Below, piece after piece: positions 48,928 through 58,347 of a stretch of 64,000 nt of DNA; within the stretch, counting starts at the first letter, position 1; every line of letters begins with the position of its first letter. Made by a program: the position numbers and the translations under genes. The stretch is taken from the NCBI RefSeq assembly GCF_001945395.1, contig NZ_MSXV01000023.1, forward strand, positions 23,142 to 87,141. The letters run 5' to 3'. The notes below the pieces were generated by a model, which had not been told where the DNA came from, did not search any database, and was given only the letters and a program-made list of their open reading frames with translations. Source of the stretch: Pseudomonas sp. PA15(2017) (GTDB lineage Bacteria; Pseudomonadota; Gammaproteobacteria; Pseudomonadales; Pseudomonadaceae).

Positions 48928-50133
48928 TCAGCGCGATTTGCTTTTGTTGACCACGTCGAATATCACCGCGGCCAGCAGCACCAGGCCCTTGATCACCTGC
49001 TGCCATTCGATGCCAATGCCGAGGATCGACATGCCGTTGTTCATAACGCCCATGATCAGGGCGCCGATCACCGCGCCGATGATCTTGCCGACGCCGCCGG
49101 ACATCGACGCACCGCCGATGAACACCGCGGCGATCACGTCCAGTTCGAACGACACGCCAGCCTTGGGCGTGGCGGTGTTGAGCCGCGCGGCGAAAATCAA
49201 ACCGGCCAGGGCGGCGAGCATGCCCATGTTGACGAAGGCGAAGAAGGTCAGCCGCTCGGTGTTGATGCCCGACAGTTTGGCCGCCTTGACGTTGCCGCCA
49301 ATGGCGTAGATGCGCCGGCCCAGCGTGGTGCGATTGGTCAGGAAGGTGTAGGCGCTGATCAGCATGGCCATGATGATCAGCACGTTGGGCAGGCCGCGGT
49401 AGGTGGCCAGGAGATAGGCGATATAGACGATGGCGCCGGCGATCAGCAGGTTCTTGACCGCGAAGAACAGCCCTGGCTCGTCGACGATACCGTAGCGCTT
49501 GGCGCGGCGACGGGCGCGCAGCGCCAGGTAGATGATCAGCGCAGCGGCGAACACGCCAAGCACGATGGCCGTCACGTTAGGTCGTTTGACCCCGAAGATG
49601 TCCGGGATGAAACCGTTGCTCATCAGCTGGAAGCTGCTGGAGAACGGGCCGATCGACTGGCCATCGAGCACCGCCAAGGTCAGGCCGCGGAACACCAGCA
49701 TGCCGGCCAGCGTCACGATGAATGACGGGATCTGCCAGTAGGCGATCCAGTAGCCCTGGGCCGCACCGATCAGGCAACCCATCAAGAGGCATACCGGCAC
49801 CACCAGCGAGGTCGACCAGCCCCACTGCACCATCATCACCGCCGCGGCGGCGCCGACGAAGCCGACCACCGAGCCCACCGACAGGTCGATGTGCCCGGAG
49901 ACGATCACCAACAGCATGCCCAGGGCCATGATGATGATGTAGCTGTTCTGCAGCAGCAGGTTGGTGAGGTTGACCGGGCGCATCAGCGTGCCGTCGGTGA
50001 GCACCTCGAACAGCGCCATGATGACCACCAGGGTCAGCAGCATGCCGTAGTCGCGGATATGGCTCTTCATGTGCCCCAGCAGCGAAGGTCGCGCCACCTG
50101 CTGTGTTTGGGCGGGTTGGTTGTTGGTATCCAT
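48928..50133 (-). CDS. gguB: Monosaccharide ABC transporter permease, GguB type
   Basis: This 401-aa protein has about ten membrane helices and the sugar-permease motif VIVSGHIDLSVGSVVGFVG near residue 90. The C-terminal GGASMSGGVGKIIGAVIGALIMGVMNNGM segment is typical of the GguB/XylH group. It forms the membrane channel with GguA and ChvE. The start is the ATG 8 nt after GAGGA; a GTG 6 codons earlier overlaps the gguA stop. Confidence 0.92.
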   Translation of the reverse strand: MDTNNQPAQTQQVARPSLLGHMKSHIRDYGMLLTLVVIMALFEVLTDGTLMRPVNLTNLLLQNSYIIIMALGMLLVIVSGHIDLSVGSVVGFVGAAAAVMMVQWGWSTSLVVPVCLLMGCLIGAAQGYWIAYWQIPSFIVTLAGMLVFRGLTLAVLDGQSIGPFSSSFQLMSNGFIPDIFGVKRPNVTAIVLGVFAAALIIYLALRARRRAKRYGIVDEPGLFFAVKNLLIAGAIVYIAYLLATYRGLPNVLIIMAMLISAYTFLTNRTTLGRRIYAIGGNVKAAKLSGINTERLTFFAFVNMGMLAALAGLIFAARLNTATPKAGVSFELDVIAAVFIGGASMSGGVGKIIGAVIGALIMGVMNNGMSILGIGIEWQQVIKGLVLLAAVIFDVVNKSKSR

Positions 50134-50147
50134 CGCGTTGTCCTCGT

Positions 50148-51674
50148 TCACGCCTTGACGATCATCGACATGATCTTTTCCTGGCTCGCCTCTTCACGCG
50201 CCAGTTCGCCCAGGAAGGCGCCTTCGTTCATTACGTAGATGCGGTCGCACATGCCCAGCAGCTCGGGCATCTCCGACGAAATGATGATCACGCCCTTGCC
50301 GTCGGCAGCGAGCCCGTTGATCAGGCTGTAGATCTCGAACTTGGCACCGACGTCGATGCCGCGGGTGGGCTCGTCGAGAATCAGCACCTCGGGTTTGGCG
50401 AACAGCCATTTGCTGAGCACCACTTTCTGCTGGTTGCCGCCGGACAGGTTGAGCACCTTCTGGAACACCCCCGGCGTGCGAATGTGCAGTGCCTCGCGAT
50501 AGTGTTCGGCGATGCGCCGCTCCTCGTGCTCGTCGATCACACCGTGCTTTGACACGCCCGGCAGGTTGGCCAGGGTGGTGTTGCACAGGATGCTTTCGTC
50601 GAGCACCAGGCCCAGGGCCTTGCGATCCTCGGTGACGTAGGCGATGCCGTTGTCCACGGCGCGGCGTACCGTGGACACATCGATCGGCTGGCCACGCAAG
50701 AACACGGAGCCGGAAATGTTGCGCCCATAGCTCTTGCCGAACACGCTCATGGCCAATTCGGTGCGCCCTGCCCCCATCAGCCCGGCGATGCCGACCACTT
50801 CGCCGGCGGACACGCGCAGGTTGACGTTGCGAATCATCTGCCGCGAGGTCGACTCCGGGTGCCAGACGTTCCAGTCGCGGATCTCCAGCAGCGTCTCGCC
50901 GATCTGCGGCGTACGATCCGGGTAGCGATTCTCCATGTCGCGGCCGACCATGCCGCGAATGATGGTTTCCTCGCTGACCGTTTCGCTGTGGCAATCCATG
51001 CTGCTCACCGAAGCGCCATCGCGCAGGACCGTGATGCTGTCGGCGACGCGGCTGACTTCGTTGAGCTTGTGGGAAATCAAAATCGAAGAAATCCCCTGGG
51101 CGCGAAACTCCAGCAACAGGTCGAGCAGCTTCTGGCTGTCGTTTTCCTGCAGCGCCGCGGTGGGCTCGTCGAGGATCAACAGCTTGACGTCCTTGGCCAG
51201 CGCTTTGGCGATTTCCACCAGTTGCTGCTTGCCGACGCCGAGCTTTTCGACCGGTGTGGTGGCCACCTCCTCGAGGCCGACCTTTTTCAGCAGCGTTTCG
51301 GTGCGCCGGTACACTTCCGGCCAGTCGATCACCCCGCTGCTGGCGATCTCGTTGCCGAGAAACAGGTTCTCGGCGATGGACAGCAGCGGCACCAGCGCCA
51401 GCTCCTGGTGAATGATGATGATGCCTTCGCGCTCGCTGTCGCGAATGCCGCCGAAGGCCAGCGGTTTGCCTTCGTAGACGATCTCGCCGTCGTAGCTGCC
51501 GTGCGGGTAGACACCGCTGAGCACCTTCATCAGGGTCGATTTGCCGGCGCCATTCTCGCCGCACAGGGCGTGGATCTCGCCACGGCGCACCTTCAGGTTG
51601 ACGTCGTTGAGCGCCTTCACGCCCGGGAACGTCTTGGTGATGCCGCGCATTTCCAGAATGATGTCTTGCTGCAT
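50148..51674 (-). CDS. gguA: Monosaccharide ABC transporter ATPase, GguA type
   Basis: This 508-aa protein has two fused ATP-binding cassettes. The first has GENGAGKST, and its Walker B is [11 protein letters not shown]. The second has a degenerate Walker A (GLMGAGRTE) but [15 protein letters not shown] and [19 protein letters not shown], the common pattern in sugar importers. It powers sugar uptake with GguB and ChvE. The start MQQDIIL was chosen over an upstream in-frame ATG because it begins the conserved domain directly. Confidence 0.93.
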   Translation of the reverse strand: MQQDIILEMRGITKTFPGVKALNDVNLKVRRGEIHALCGENGAGKSTLMKVLSGVYPHGSYDGEIVYEGKPLAFGGIRDSEREGIIIIHQELALVPLLSIAENLFLGNEIASSGVIDWPEVYRRTETLLKKVGLEEVATTPVEKLGVGKQQLVEIAKALAKDVKLLILDEPTAALQENDSQKLLDLLLEFRAQGISSILISHKLNEVSRVADSITVLRDGASVSSMDCHSETVSEETIIRGMVGRDMENRYPDRTPQIGETLLEIRDWNVWHPESTSRQMIRNVNLRVSAGEVVGIAGLMGAGRTELAMSVFGKSYGRNISGSVFLRGQPIDVSTVRRAVDNGIAYVTEDRKALGLVLDESILCNTTLANLPGVSKHGVIDEHEERRIAEHYREALHIRTPGVFQKVLNLSGGNQQKVVLSKWLFAKPEVLILDEPTRGIDVGAKFEIYSLINGLAADGKGVIIISSEMPELLGMCDRIYVMNEGAFLGELAREEASQEKIMSMIVKA

Positions 51675-51782
51675 GGCTTTATCCGTCGGCAAGGCACGCG
51701 CCAACCGCAGCGGGCGCGCCATGCTCAGGTAAACGAAAAGGTAAAGGGCCGGCAGCGGGCCGTGCTGCCGGCGCAGTCGTGC

Positions 51783-52847
51783 TTACTGGACCTGGTTCTT
51801 GGTGTAGTAACCGCTGTCGATCAGCACCTTTTCCCAGTCGCTCTTGTCGACCGTGACCGGTTGCAGCAGATAGGCCGGCACGACCTTCTTGCCGTTGTCG
51901 TAGGTCTTGGTGTCGTTGATCTGCGGCTCGCTGCCTTCGAGCAGCGCCTTGACCATGCCGACGGTCACTTCGGCGAGCTGGCGAGTGTCCTTGAAGATCG
52001 ACGAATACTGCTCGCCAGCGAGGATCGACTTCACCGAGGGCACTTCCGAATCCTGGCCGGTGACGATCGGCATCGGCATGTCGCCGGAGCCGTAACCGAC
52101 GCCCTTCAGCGACGACAGCACACCGATGGAAATGCCGTCATAGGGCGACAGCACGCCGTCGAGGCGCTCCTTGGTGTAATTGGCGGACAGCAGGTTGTCC
52201 ATGCGCGCCTGGGCCGTGGCGCCGTCCCAGCGCAGGGTGCCAACCTTGCCCATACCGGTCTGCCCGGAAAGGATCTTGATCTCGCCCTTGTCGATCAGCG
52301 GCTGCAGTACCGACATCGCGCCGTTGTAGAAGAAGTAGGCGTTGTTGTCGTCAGGCGAGCCGCCGAACAGCTCGACGTTGTAGGGGCCCTTGCCGCGCGC
52401 CTGCATGCCCTTGACCAGGGATTCGGCCTGCAGCACACCGACCTTGGTGTTGTCGAAGGTGGCGTAGTAGTCGACGTATTCGCTGTCGCGGATCAGGCGG
52501 TCGTAGGCGATCACCTTGATGTCCGCCGCATTGGCGTTTTCCAGAGCGTTGGTCAGCGTGGTGCCATCGATGGCGGCGATGACCAGGACGTTGACGCCCT
52601 TGACCATCATGTTCTCGATCTGCGAAACCTGGGTGGGAATGTCATCTTCGGCGTACTGCAGGTCGGCCTTGTAGCCGGCTTTCTCCAGCTGCTTGACCAT
52701 GTTGTTGCCGTCGTCGATCCAGCGCGCGGACGACTTGGTCGGCATGGCGATACCGACGAAGCCCTTTTCGGCCGCGCCGGCGGATGCCGCACCGACCAGG
52801 GTGGCGCCCATGGCCATGGCGGCCACGAGTTTACGGACTGTGTTCAT
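51783..52847 (-). CDS. chvE: Periplasmic sugar-binding protein, ChvE type
   Basis: This 354-aa protein has a clear signal peptide ([20 protein letters not shown], cleavage near AAEKG). The mature part has [33 protein letters not shown] [50 protein letters not shown] and [13 protein letters not shown], which together match the multiple-sugar-binding protein ChvE closely. ChvE proteins bind galactose, arabinose, glucose and related sugars. It is the first gene of the operon, under a probable GbpR-controlled promoter. Confidence 0.94.
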   Translation of the reverse strand: MNTVRKLVAAMAMGATLVGAASAGAAEKGFVGIAMPTKSSARWIDDGNNMVKQLEKAGYKADLQYAEDDIPTQVSQIENMMVKGVNVLVIAAIDGTTLTNALENANAADIKVIAYDRLIRDSEYVDYYATFDNTKVGVLQAESLVKGMQARGKGPYNVELFGGSPDDNNAYFFYNGAMSVLQPLIDKGEIKILSGQTGMGKVGTLRWDGATAQARMDNLLSANYTKERLDGVLSPYDGISIGVLSSLKGVGYGSGDMPMPIVTGQDSEVPSVKSILAGEQYSSIFKDTRQLAEVTVGMVKALLEGSEPQINDTKTYDNGKKVVPAYLLQPVTVDKSDWEKVLIDSGYYTKNQVQ

Positions 52848-52938
52848 TCAGCTTCTCCTGGCGACGTCTGGCGCGCTCAGGGACGCGCGACATCGCGATT
52901 ATTGTTGTTCGGTCAACGAAGAGCTCAAAGCAGCCCTG

Positions 52939-52967
52939 ACGATAGAAGCGCACCTCATATCAAGCAA
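52939..52967 (-). promoter_or_regulatory. Probable chvE operon promoter
   Basis: On the minus strand, TTGCTT-N17-TATCGT, about 92 bp upstream of the chvE start. The match to sigma-70 consensus is moderate. The dyad at 52986-53007 lies just upstream of it, the usual LysR activator position. Confidence 0.55.
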
Positions 52968-52985
52968 ATTCATATTTCGCGCAAG

Positions 52986-53007
52986 TGCATACCAATGATG
53001 ATATGCA
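52986..53007. promoter_or_regulatory. LysR-type operator (probable GbpR site)
   Basis: TGCATA-N10-TATGCA is an exact dyad containing a T-N11-A core. It sits about 64 bp upstream of the predicted chvE transcription start and 72 bp before the gbpR ATG, so it can serve activation of one gene and autoregulation of the other. Confidence 0.7.
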
Positions 53008-53078
53008 GCGGATCGACAGCACCGATTCCGGGGCGCACACTCGGTCACGCCCTCATAACCACAATAACGAGCGACACC

Positions 53079-54008
53079 ATGGACATCGGCATCGCCCGCC
53101 ACCTCAAGATCCCCCAACTCCGCCTGATCGCCGCCATCGCCGAGCATGGCCAGCTCGGCCTCGCGGCGGACGAGCTGACCGTCACCCAGCCGGCCGCCTC
53201 ACGCATGCTCGCCGACATCGAACACACCCTTGGCGCGCGCCTGTTCGAGCGCCACGCCAAGGGCATGCTGCCGACGCTGATCGGCCGCGCCCTGGCCCGC
53301 CGCGCGCACAACATGCTGGTAGAGCTGCGTGACCTGGCCCAGGACGTCGAGGAGCTCAAGCGCGGCGAGGGCGGCATGACCACGGTCGGCGCCGTTACGG
53401 GGGCGGCGGTGGGTTTCGTGATTCCCGCCATTCGCCAGCTCAAGGCCATCTCTCCGCGCGCCGACGTACACGTCAACGTGGCCGCCAGCGACGAACTGGT
53501 ACACGACCTTGCCGCCGGCAAGAACGATTTCGTGCTGGCCCGTCTGCCCCGCGGCGTCAACCCGGCAGGCTTCGAGATCTACCCCGCGCGTACCGAAACC
53601 CTGAAGCTGATCGTGCGCCAGGATCATCCGCTGGCCAACGTCGACCAGGTGACGCTGCGCGACCTGTCACCTTACGAATGGGTGATGCAGAGCCACCGCG
53701 CACCGATCCGCGAGGCGGTGGAAACCGCCTTTCTCAGCGCCGGCGCCCCGCTACCGACCAACATCACCAACACCACTTCACTCCTGGCGATGATCGCCAT
53801 CCTGGTGTCGTCCTCGGCCATCGCGCCGCTGGCCAGCGAAGTGCCGGACCTGCTGCTCGGCGATCAGGTCGGTGCCAAGCTCAAGGTGCTGCCGCTGAAC
53901 GTGACCATCGAGATGTCGCCCTACTACTTGCTGCTGGTCAAGGGCCGCGAATTGTCGCCAGTGGCCAACCGCCTGCGCCGGCTGGTCAGCGCGGCACTGA
54001 ACACATGA
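53079..54008 (+). CDS. gbpR: LysR-family sugar operon regulator, GbpR type
   Basis: This 309-aa protein has the N-terminal winged helix-turn-helix (HLKIPQLRLIAAIAEHGQLGLAADELTVTQPAASRMLADIE, seen in parts, residues 8-48) and a C-terminal effector-binding domain. It resembles GbpR, the regulator of ChvE-type sugar-binding protein genes in Agrobacterium and Azospirillum. It is divergent from chvE and about 230 bp away. The much longer frame it sits in is open only because of GC bias; the start is the ATG at MDIGIARHL. Confidence 0.92.
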   Translation: MDIGIARHLKIPQLRLIAAIAEHGQLGLAADELTVTQPAASRMLADIEHTLGARLFERHAKGMLPTLIGRALARRAHNMLVELRDLAQDVEELKRGEGGMTTVGAVTGAAVGFVIPAIRQLKAISPRADVHVNVAASDELVHDLAAGKNDFVLARLPRGVNPAGFEIYPARTETLKLIVRQDHPLANVDQVTLRDLSPYEWVMQSHRAPIREAVETAFLSAGAPLPTNITNTTSLLAMIAILVSSSAIAPLASEVPDLLLGDQVGAKLKVLPLNVTIEMSPYYLLLVKGRELSPVANRLRRLVSAALNT

Positions 54009-54022
54009 GCTGCAGAAACGAA

Positions 54023-54047
54023 AACGGCCTGCACAAGGCAGGCCGTT
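54023..54047. terminator. Bidirectional terminator between gbpR and tpx
   Basis: AACGGCCTGC-ACAAG-GCAGGCCGTT, a 10-bp stem between two convergent genes. A-rich sequence before and T-rich sequence after serve both directions. Confidence 0.8.
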
Positions 54048-54065
54048 TCGGGTAGCGCGGGTGGC

Positions 54066-54566
54066 TTACTTGAGCGCAGCCAGGGCCGCGTCGTAGTTCG
54101 GCTCGTCAGCGATTTCGCCGACCAGCTCGCTGTGCAGCACCTTGTCGTTCTCGTCCAGCACCACCACGGCGCGGGCGGCCACACCGGCCAGCGGGCCGGT
54201 GCTCAGGGCCACGCCGTAGTCCTTGAGGAACTCGGCGCCGCGCATGGTCGACAGGTTCTGCACGTTTTCCAGACCTTCGGCGCCGCAGAAGCGCGCCTGA
54301 GCGAATGGCAGGTCAGCGGAGATGCACAGCACCACGGTGTTGGTCAGCTTGCTGGCTTCGGCGTTGAACTTGCGCACCGAGGTAGCGCAGGTCGGCGTGT
54401 CGACGCTCGGGAAAATATTCAGCACTTTGCGCTTGCCCGCCAGGCTGCTCAGGCTGACATCCGCCAGGCCAGCGCCAACCAGGGTGAACGCCGGCGCTTG
54501 CTGACCGGCTTGCGGCAGTTGGCCAGCGACGTCAACCGGGTTACCGCGCAGGGTTACTTGTGCCAT
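54066..54566 (-). CDS. tpx: Thiol peroxidase
   Basis: This 166-aa peroxiredoxin reduces hydroperoxides with thioredoxin. It has the N-terminal [18 protein letters not shown], the peroxidatic Cys in [15 protein letters not shown] (about residue 60), the resolving Cys in [15 protein letters not shown] (about 94) and [15 protein letters not shown]. The length is typical of Tpx. It is a single gene. Confidence 0.96.
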   Translation of the reverse strand: MAQVTLRGNPVDVAGQLPQAGQQAPAFTLVGAGLADVSLSSLAGKRKVLNIFPSVDTPTCATSVRKFNAEASKLTNTVVLCISADLPFAQARFCGAEGLENVQNLSTMRGAEFLKDYGVALSTGPLAGVAARAVVVLDENDKVLHSELVGEIADEPNYDAALAALK

Positions 54567-54675
54567 GAAACGATCCTTCTCTTGATGGGTGGAAACACGC
54601 AGGGAACGTCATCCTACGCCAGTAACGGCGGCCCGCAAACGCTTATCTTGGCGCCGCGAGCCGCCGGCTACCGGC

Positions 54676-57600
54676 CTAGAAATCCCGCTTGTAGAACAGG
54701 TCCAGGGAGCTGGCCAGGCCGCTGGCCGCCTCCAGATACAGGCGGCGCGTCAGGGCGTAACGCAGGGCCACGGTGTTGACCGGCTCGAACACGCCGACGC
54801 CATAACGCAGGCTCAGGCGCTCGGACAAGTTGCCACTGGCCACCACGCTGGTGCTGCGGCCGCTGCCATCGGTGTCCAGCTGGAAATCCTGGATGCCCAG
54901 GCTTTCGGCGACCGAGCCGGTGACCCCGGAGCTGCCGGCCACGCCGAGGGCCAGCGCCGCCTGGGCAAGCATGTTGTTGTCCTCGTTGCCGGTGGACAGC
55001 GGGCGCCCCAGCACCAGATAGGACAGCGCCTGCTCCTGGCTCATGGCCGGTTCGGAAAACACCTCGGTACGTGGCTGCTCGGCGCTGCCGGTCACGCGCA
55101 GACCGGCCACCACGTTGTCGACCTTGCGGATCGCCTCGATATCCAGAAACGGCTGGTCGATCGGCCCGGCGAACATCAGACGCGCCCGGCGAATGGTCAG
55201 GCGCTGGCCGTAGCCACGAAAGTTGCCCTTGTTGAGGTTCAGCTCGCCGCGGGTGTCCAGGTCGTCACCGATGTGCACCCTTCCGGCCAGTTCGGCGTTG
55301 AGTCCGAAGCCGCTGAAGGTCAGCTTGTCGCTGCCAACGTCGACGTCGATATCCATGTTGATCGCCACCGGCTGCTTTTCGCGAGCCTCGGCGCCGACGA
55401 TCACCGCATCGTCGGAGACCTTGACCGTCGACGGGGGCAGCTCGCGCACCACGATCTTGCCGCGGGGAATCGACACCTTGCCACTGACCGACAGCCGATC
55501 GTCGGCCAGGCGCACCTGCATGTCCGGCTCGACCTCCAGGTTCGCGTAGGGCTCGACGGTTACCGGCAGGCGATTGCCCTGCACGTTGAGGCTGCCTTCG
55601 AGCGCTCCGCCCCAGGCCAACGCGCCACTCAGCGTGCCCTGCCCTTGCTCACCGCTGCGCCATCCCCCATTGAGCTGCAGGCTTTCACCGGCGATCAGCA
55701 CGCGAAGCTGCAAATCTTCGAAACTGGTGGGCAGTTCGCCGCCGGAAACTTCGCCGCCGCTCAGCGCCAGCTGGCCATTGACCAGCGGTTTGAGCAGGTC
55801 GCCGGACAGCGTGCCACTGCCATTCAACTGCCCGGCCAGGCGCTCGACCATGGGCACGAATGGGCGCGCGATGGCCAGATCCAGGCCGTTGAGGCGGAAC
55901 TGGCCGGATAACGGTTTGTTCGCCGGGCGCGGGTCGAGCTGAGCCTGCACCGACAATTCGCCGATACGCGGCCCCCGCAAGCTCAGCTCGCTGTCGATGC
56001 GCTGAGGCCGCAGCTCGCTGCTCAGGCGCAGGCTGTCGTAGGTGAAATCGATCCACTGTTCGTTGTCACGCACGCGCCAGGTTCCGCTGCCGGCATCCAC
56101 CACCACGCGGCCACTGGGCCCCGCTGCCGGCAGATCCAGACGCACGTCGGCATCGAGGCTACCCTGCCAGGCGAAATCCTTCGGAAACCAAGGCGAGAGG
56201 CTGTCGAGCGGAAAATTGGCCAGGCGATAACGGATCTTCGGCTCCGGCAGCAGGCGCTGGTTCTCGCCGCACAGGCTGGCCCCACCGGAACGCAGGCAAT
56301 GGGCACCAAGGTCGATCTCGCCACTGGCCAGCCGCACCAGGGAGGCCGGTGCCTGCAAGCGCCAGTCCTGCCCGCCGGCCTGTATCTCGACGCGGCTCAG
56401 GCGTCCTCGCCAGTTGCCTTGGTCCAGGGTGCCGTCCAGTGCCAGGCTGGTTTGCAACTGCGGCCCGTCCAGACTCAGGTCCATCCGTTGCTGACGCTGA
56501 TCACCTGTGCCATTGACCGTCAGGTTGCCGAACTGGCTGTCACCGCTGGCGATTCCCTGCCCACGCAGCTGCAGCCTGGCCTGCCCGTTGCCTTCCAACG
56601 TGGCGTCCAGCCCCAGCTGGCGCAGGCGGGTTTCCTCGAATGCCAGGCCCTGACCGTTCAGCGTGAAGGTGCCTTGTGGCGCCTGCAAGCTACCAGCCAG
56701 ATCCAGTCGTCCGGTGGCCTGGCCCTGCAAGCCCGGCCACAGCTGGCCAAGCCGATTGAGGGCAATCCGCAGCTGCCCTTGCAAGCGCTGCTCCAGCTGG
56801 CCGCTGCCGTCGATACGGTTGTCGCCCAGGCGCACGCTGAGCGCGCTTACGTCCCAGCGTTCGCCAGCGCCGGCGACGCGGGTTTGCAATTGCGCCGGCT
56901 GGCCACGAAGGCGGCCTTGCAGGTCGAGATCACCGGTCAGTTCCAGGCGGCCGTCGCGCAGCTGGCCCTCGCTGCGAATCGGCCCGGCAATTCGCCCAGG
57001 CAGCTCGGCAACCCAATAGGCGGGGTCGAAATCGCTGACCTGCAACTGGGCGTCCCAGCGGATCGCCTCGGCAAAACCCACGGTGAGCTGGCCATCGATC
57101 TTGCCCTGGCCGGCGCGCACCTGCAGCTGCGGCAAATGAATCTGCTGCAGATCGCCGCTCAGCGGCGTCTGCACACTGAACGCCCCAGCGGGGCCATCCA
57201 GTTCTGCGGACAGATTGCCCAGGTAGTTGCCATCCTCATAAGCGAGGTCGCCGGTGAGCTTGTTCAGGGTCACCGGCGGCGCCTCGTCCATTGGATACAG
57301 GCGCTGCCAGGGGAAATCCCGCCAATCGACGTGGGTGTCGGCGCTGAAACCTTGCTGCCAATCCAGGCGTCCATTGACGGCCAGATACTGGTTCTCGGCG
57401 GCTGCCAAACGCAGCGTTGCGACATCGGCGCCGGTTGCATCGACGCGCCCGCGCAGTGCCAGGGCAACCGGGCCATCCTCCGCAGGCAACGTGGCGACGC
57501 CGTCAATGCCATAACCGTCCTGGAGATTGCCCGCAGCCTTTAGCGTGACGCCGTTCAGGCGCAAGGTGTCGGGCAGCGAATCGTCCGCCTTGAAACCATC

Positions 57601-58347
57601 GGCGCTCAGCGTGAGCGTTGCCGGAACATGCTCGACCAGCGGCTGCACCTCGCCGCTCAGACGGCCCGCCAGGTAACCGGAGCTGTCGACCACCAGCGCC
57701 AGGCTCTGGCGCAGGTTACCTTCCACCTGTAGCGCCAGGTTCCAGCGCGTCTCACCGGGGGACGGTAGCGTCACGCTGCCCTGCAGCGACAGCGGCCATT
57801 GTTCACTGGGCTGCACGCGCCCCTGCAGATCGATGACCAGGTCATCTCGCTGCACGTGCAGGCGGCTGATGTTCAGGCCCTCGCGGGCCCAATCCGCGGC
57901 GAGTTCGAGCCCTTGCAACTGATCGTCGCCGTTGAACTGCAGGCTGCCGATCCACACCTCGCCGACCTCCAGAGCCACCGGCAGATCCAACTGCGGCAGG
58001 CTGAAGGGCTCGTCACTTGGCGGTTCGTCGCTTGGCGCGAATTTCAGCTCGATGCGCTCGCTGCGCAACGTGTCGATGCACAGCGTCAAACGCAGCAGGC
58101 ACGCCGGCGACCAGTCGAATTGTGGTTGCAACACCAGCACTTGGTCGTCGCCCTGTCGCCAGCGCAGCTGCTCGGCCGTCCAGTGCCCGCCCAGGCGCCC
58201 TTCGAACCCATCGACCTGCAGCCCGGGCACCAGGCCAAGCGTCCAGCGACTGCCAGACGACGTAGCGAGCATCCAGGCCAACAGCACGATCAGCAGCGCC
58301 AACAGGCCGGCCAGGCTCAGGCCGACATACTTGAGTGCGCGCCTCAT
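54676..58347 (-). CDS. tamB: Translocation and assembly module protein TamB
   Basis: This 1223-aa protein has an N-terminal membrane anchor (LAGLLALLIVLLAWMLATSS, about residues 12-30). A very long repeating beta-strand body of the AsmA-like bridge type follows, then the DUF490 C-terminal domain (about 880-1223) ending in LYYKRDF-like DLFYKRDF. With TamA it helps insert outer-membrane proteins and move phospholipids between membranes. It starts in an ATGA overlap with the tamA stop. Confidence 0.94.
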   Translation of the reverse strand: MRRALKYVGLSLAGLLALLIVLLAWMLATSSGSRWTLGLVPGLQVDGFEGRLGGHWTAEQLRWRQGDDQVLVLQPQFDWSPACLLRLTLCIDTLRSERIELKFAPSDEPPSDEPFSLPQLDLPVALEVGEVWIGSLQFNGDDQLQGLELAADWAREGLNISRLHVQRDDLVIDLQGRVQPSEQWPLSLQGSVTLPSPGETRWNLALQVEGNLRQSLALVVDSSGYLAGRLSGEVQPLVEHVPATLTLSADGFKADDSLPDTLRLNGVTLKAAGNLQDGYGIDGVATLPAEDGPVALALRGRVDATGADVATLRLAAAENQYLAVNGRLDWQQGFSADTHVDWRDFPWQRLYPMDEAPPVTLNKLTGDLAYEDGNYLGNLSAELDGPAGAFSVQTPLSGDLQQIHLPQLQVRAGQGKIDGQLTVGFAEAIRWDAQLQVSDFDPAYWVAELPGRIAGPIRSEGQLRDGRLELTGDLDLQGRLRGQPAQLQTRVAGAGERWDVSALSVRLGDNRIDGSGQLEQRLQGQLRIALNRLGQLWPGLQGQATGRLDLAGSLQAPQGTFTLNGQGLAFEETRLRQLGLDATLEGNGQARLQLRGQGIASGDSQFGNLTVNGTGDQRQQRMDLSLDGPQLQTSLALDGTLDQGNWRGRLSRVEIQAGGQDWRLQAPASLVRLASGEIDLGAHCLRSGGASLCGENQRLLPEPKIRYRLANFPLDSLSPWFPKDFAWQGSLDADVRLDLPAAGPSGRVVVDAGSGTWRVRDNEQWIDFTYDSLRLSSELRPQRIDSELSLRGPRIGELSVQAQLDPRPANKPLSGQFRLNGLDLAIARPFVPMVERLAGQLNGSGTLSGDLLKPLVNGQLALSGGEVSGGELPTSFEDLQLRVLIAGESLQLNGGWRSGEQGQGTLSGALAWGGALEGSLNVQGNRLPVTVEPYANLEVEPDMQVRLADDRLSVSGKVSIPRGKIVVRELPPSTVKVSDDAVIVGAEAREKQPVAINMDIDVDVGSDKLTFSGFGLNAELAGRVHIGDDLDTRGELNLNKGNFRGYGQRLTIRRARLMFAGPIDQPFLDIEAIRKVDNVVAGLRVTGSAEQPRTEVFSEPAMSQEQALSYLVLGRPLSTGNEDNNMLAQAALALGVAGSSGVTGSVAESLGIQDFQLDTDGSGRSTSVVASGNLSERLSLRYGVGVFEPVNTVALRYALTRRLYLEAASGLASSLDLFYKRDF

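Noticed and set aside
50859..54008. Open frame of 1049 codons on the plus strand through gguA, chvE and gbpR
   Set aside because: Only the last 310 codons (from 53079) resemble a protein. The rest is antisense to two clear genes and open because of GC bias at codon positions.
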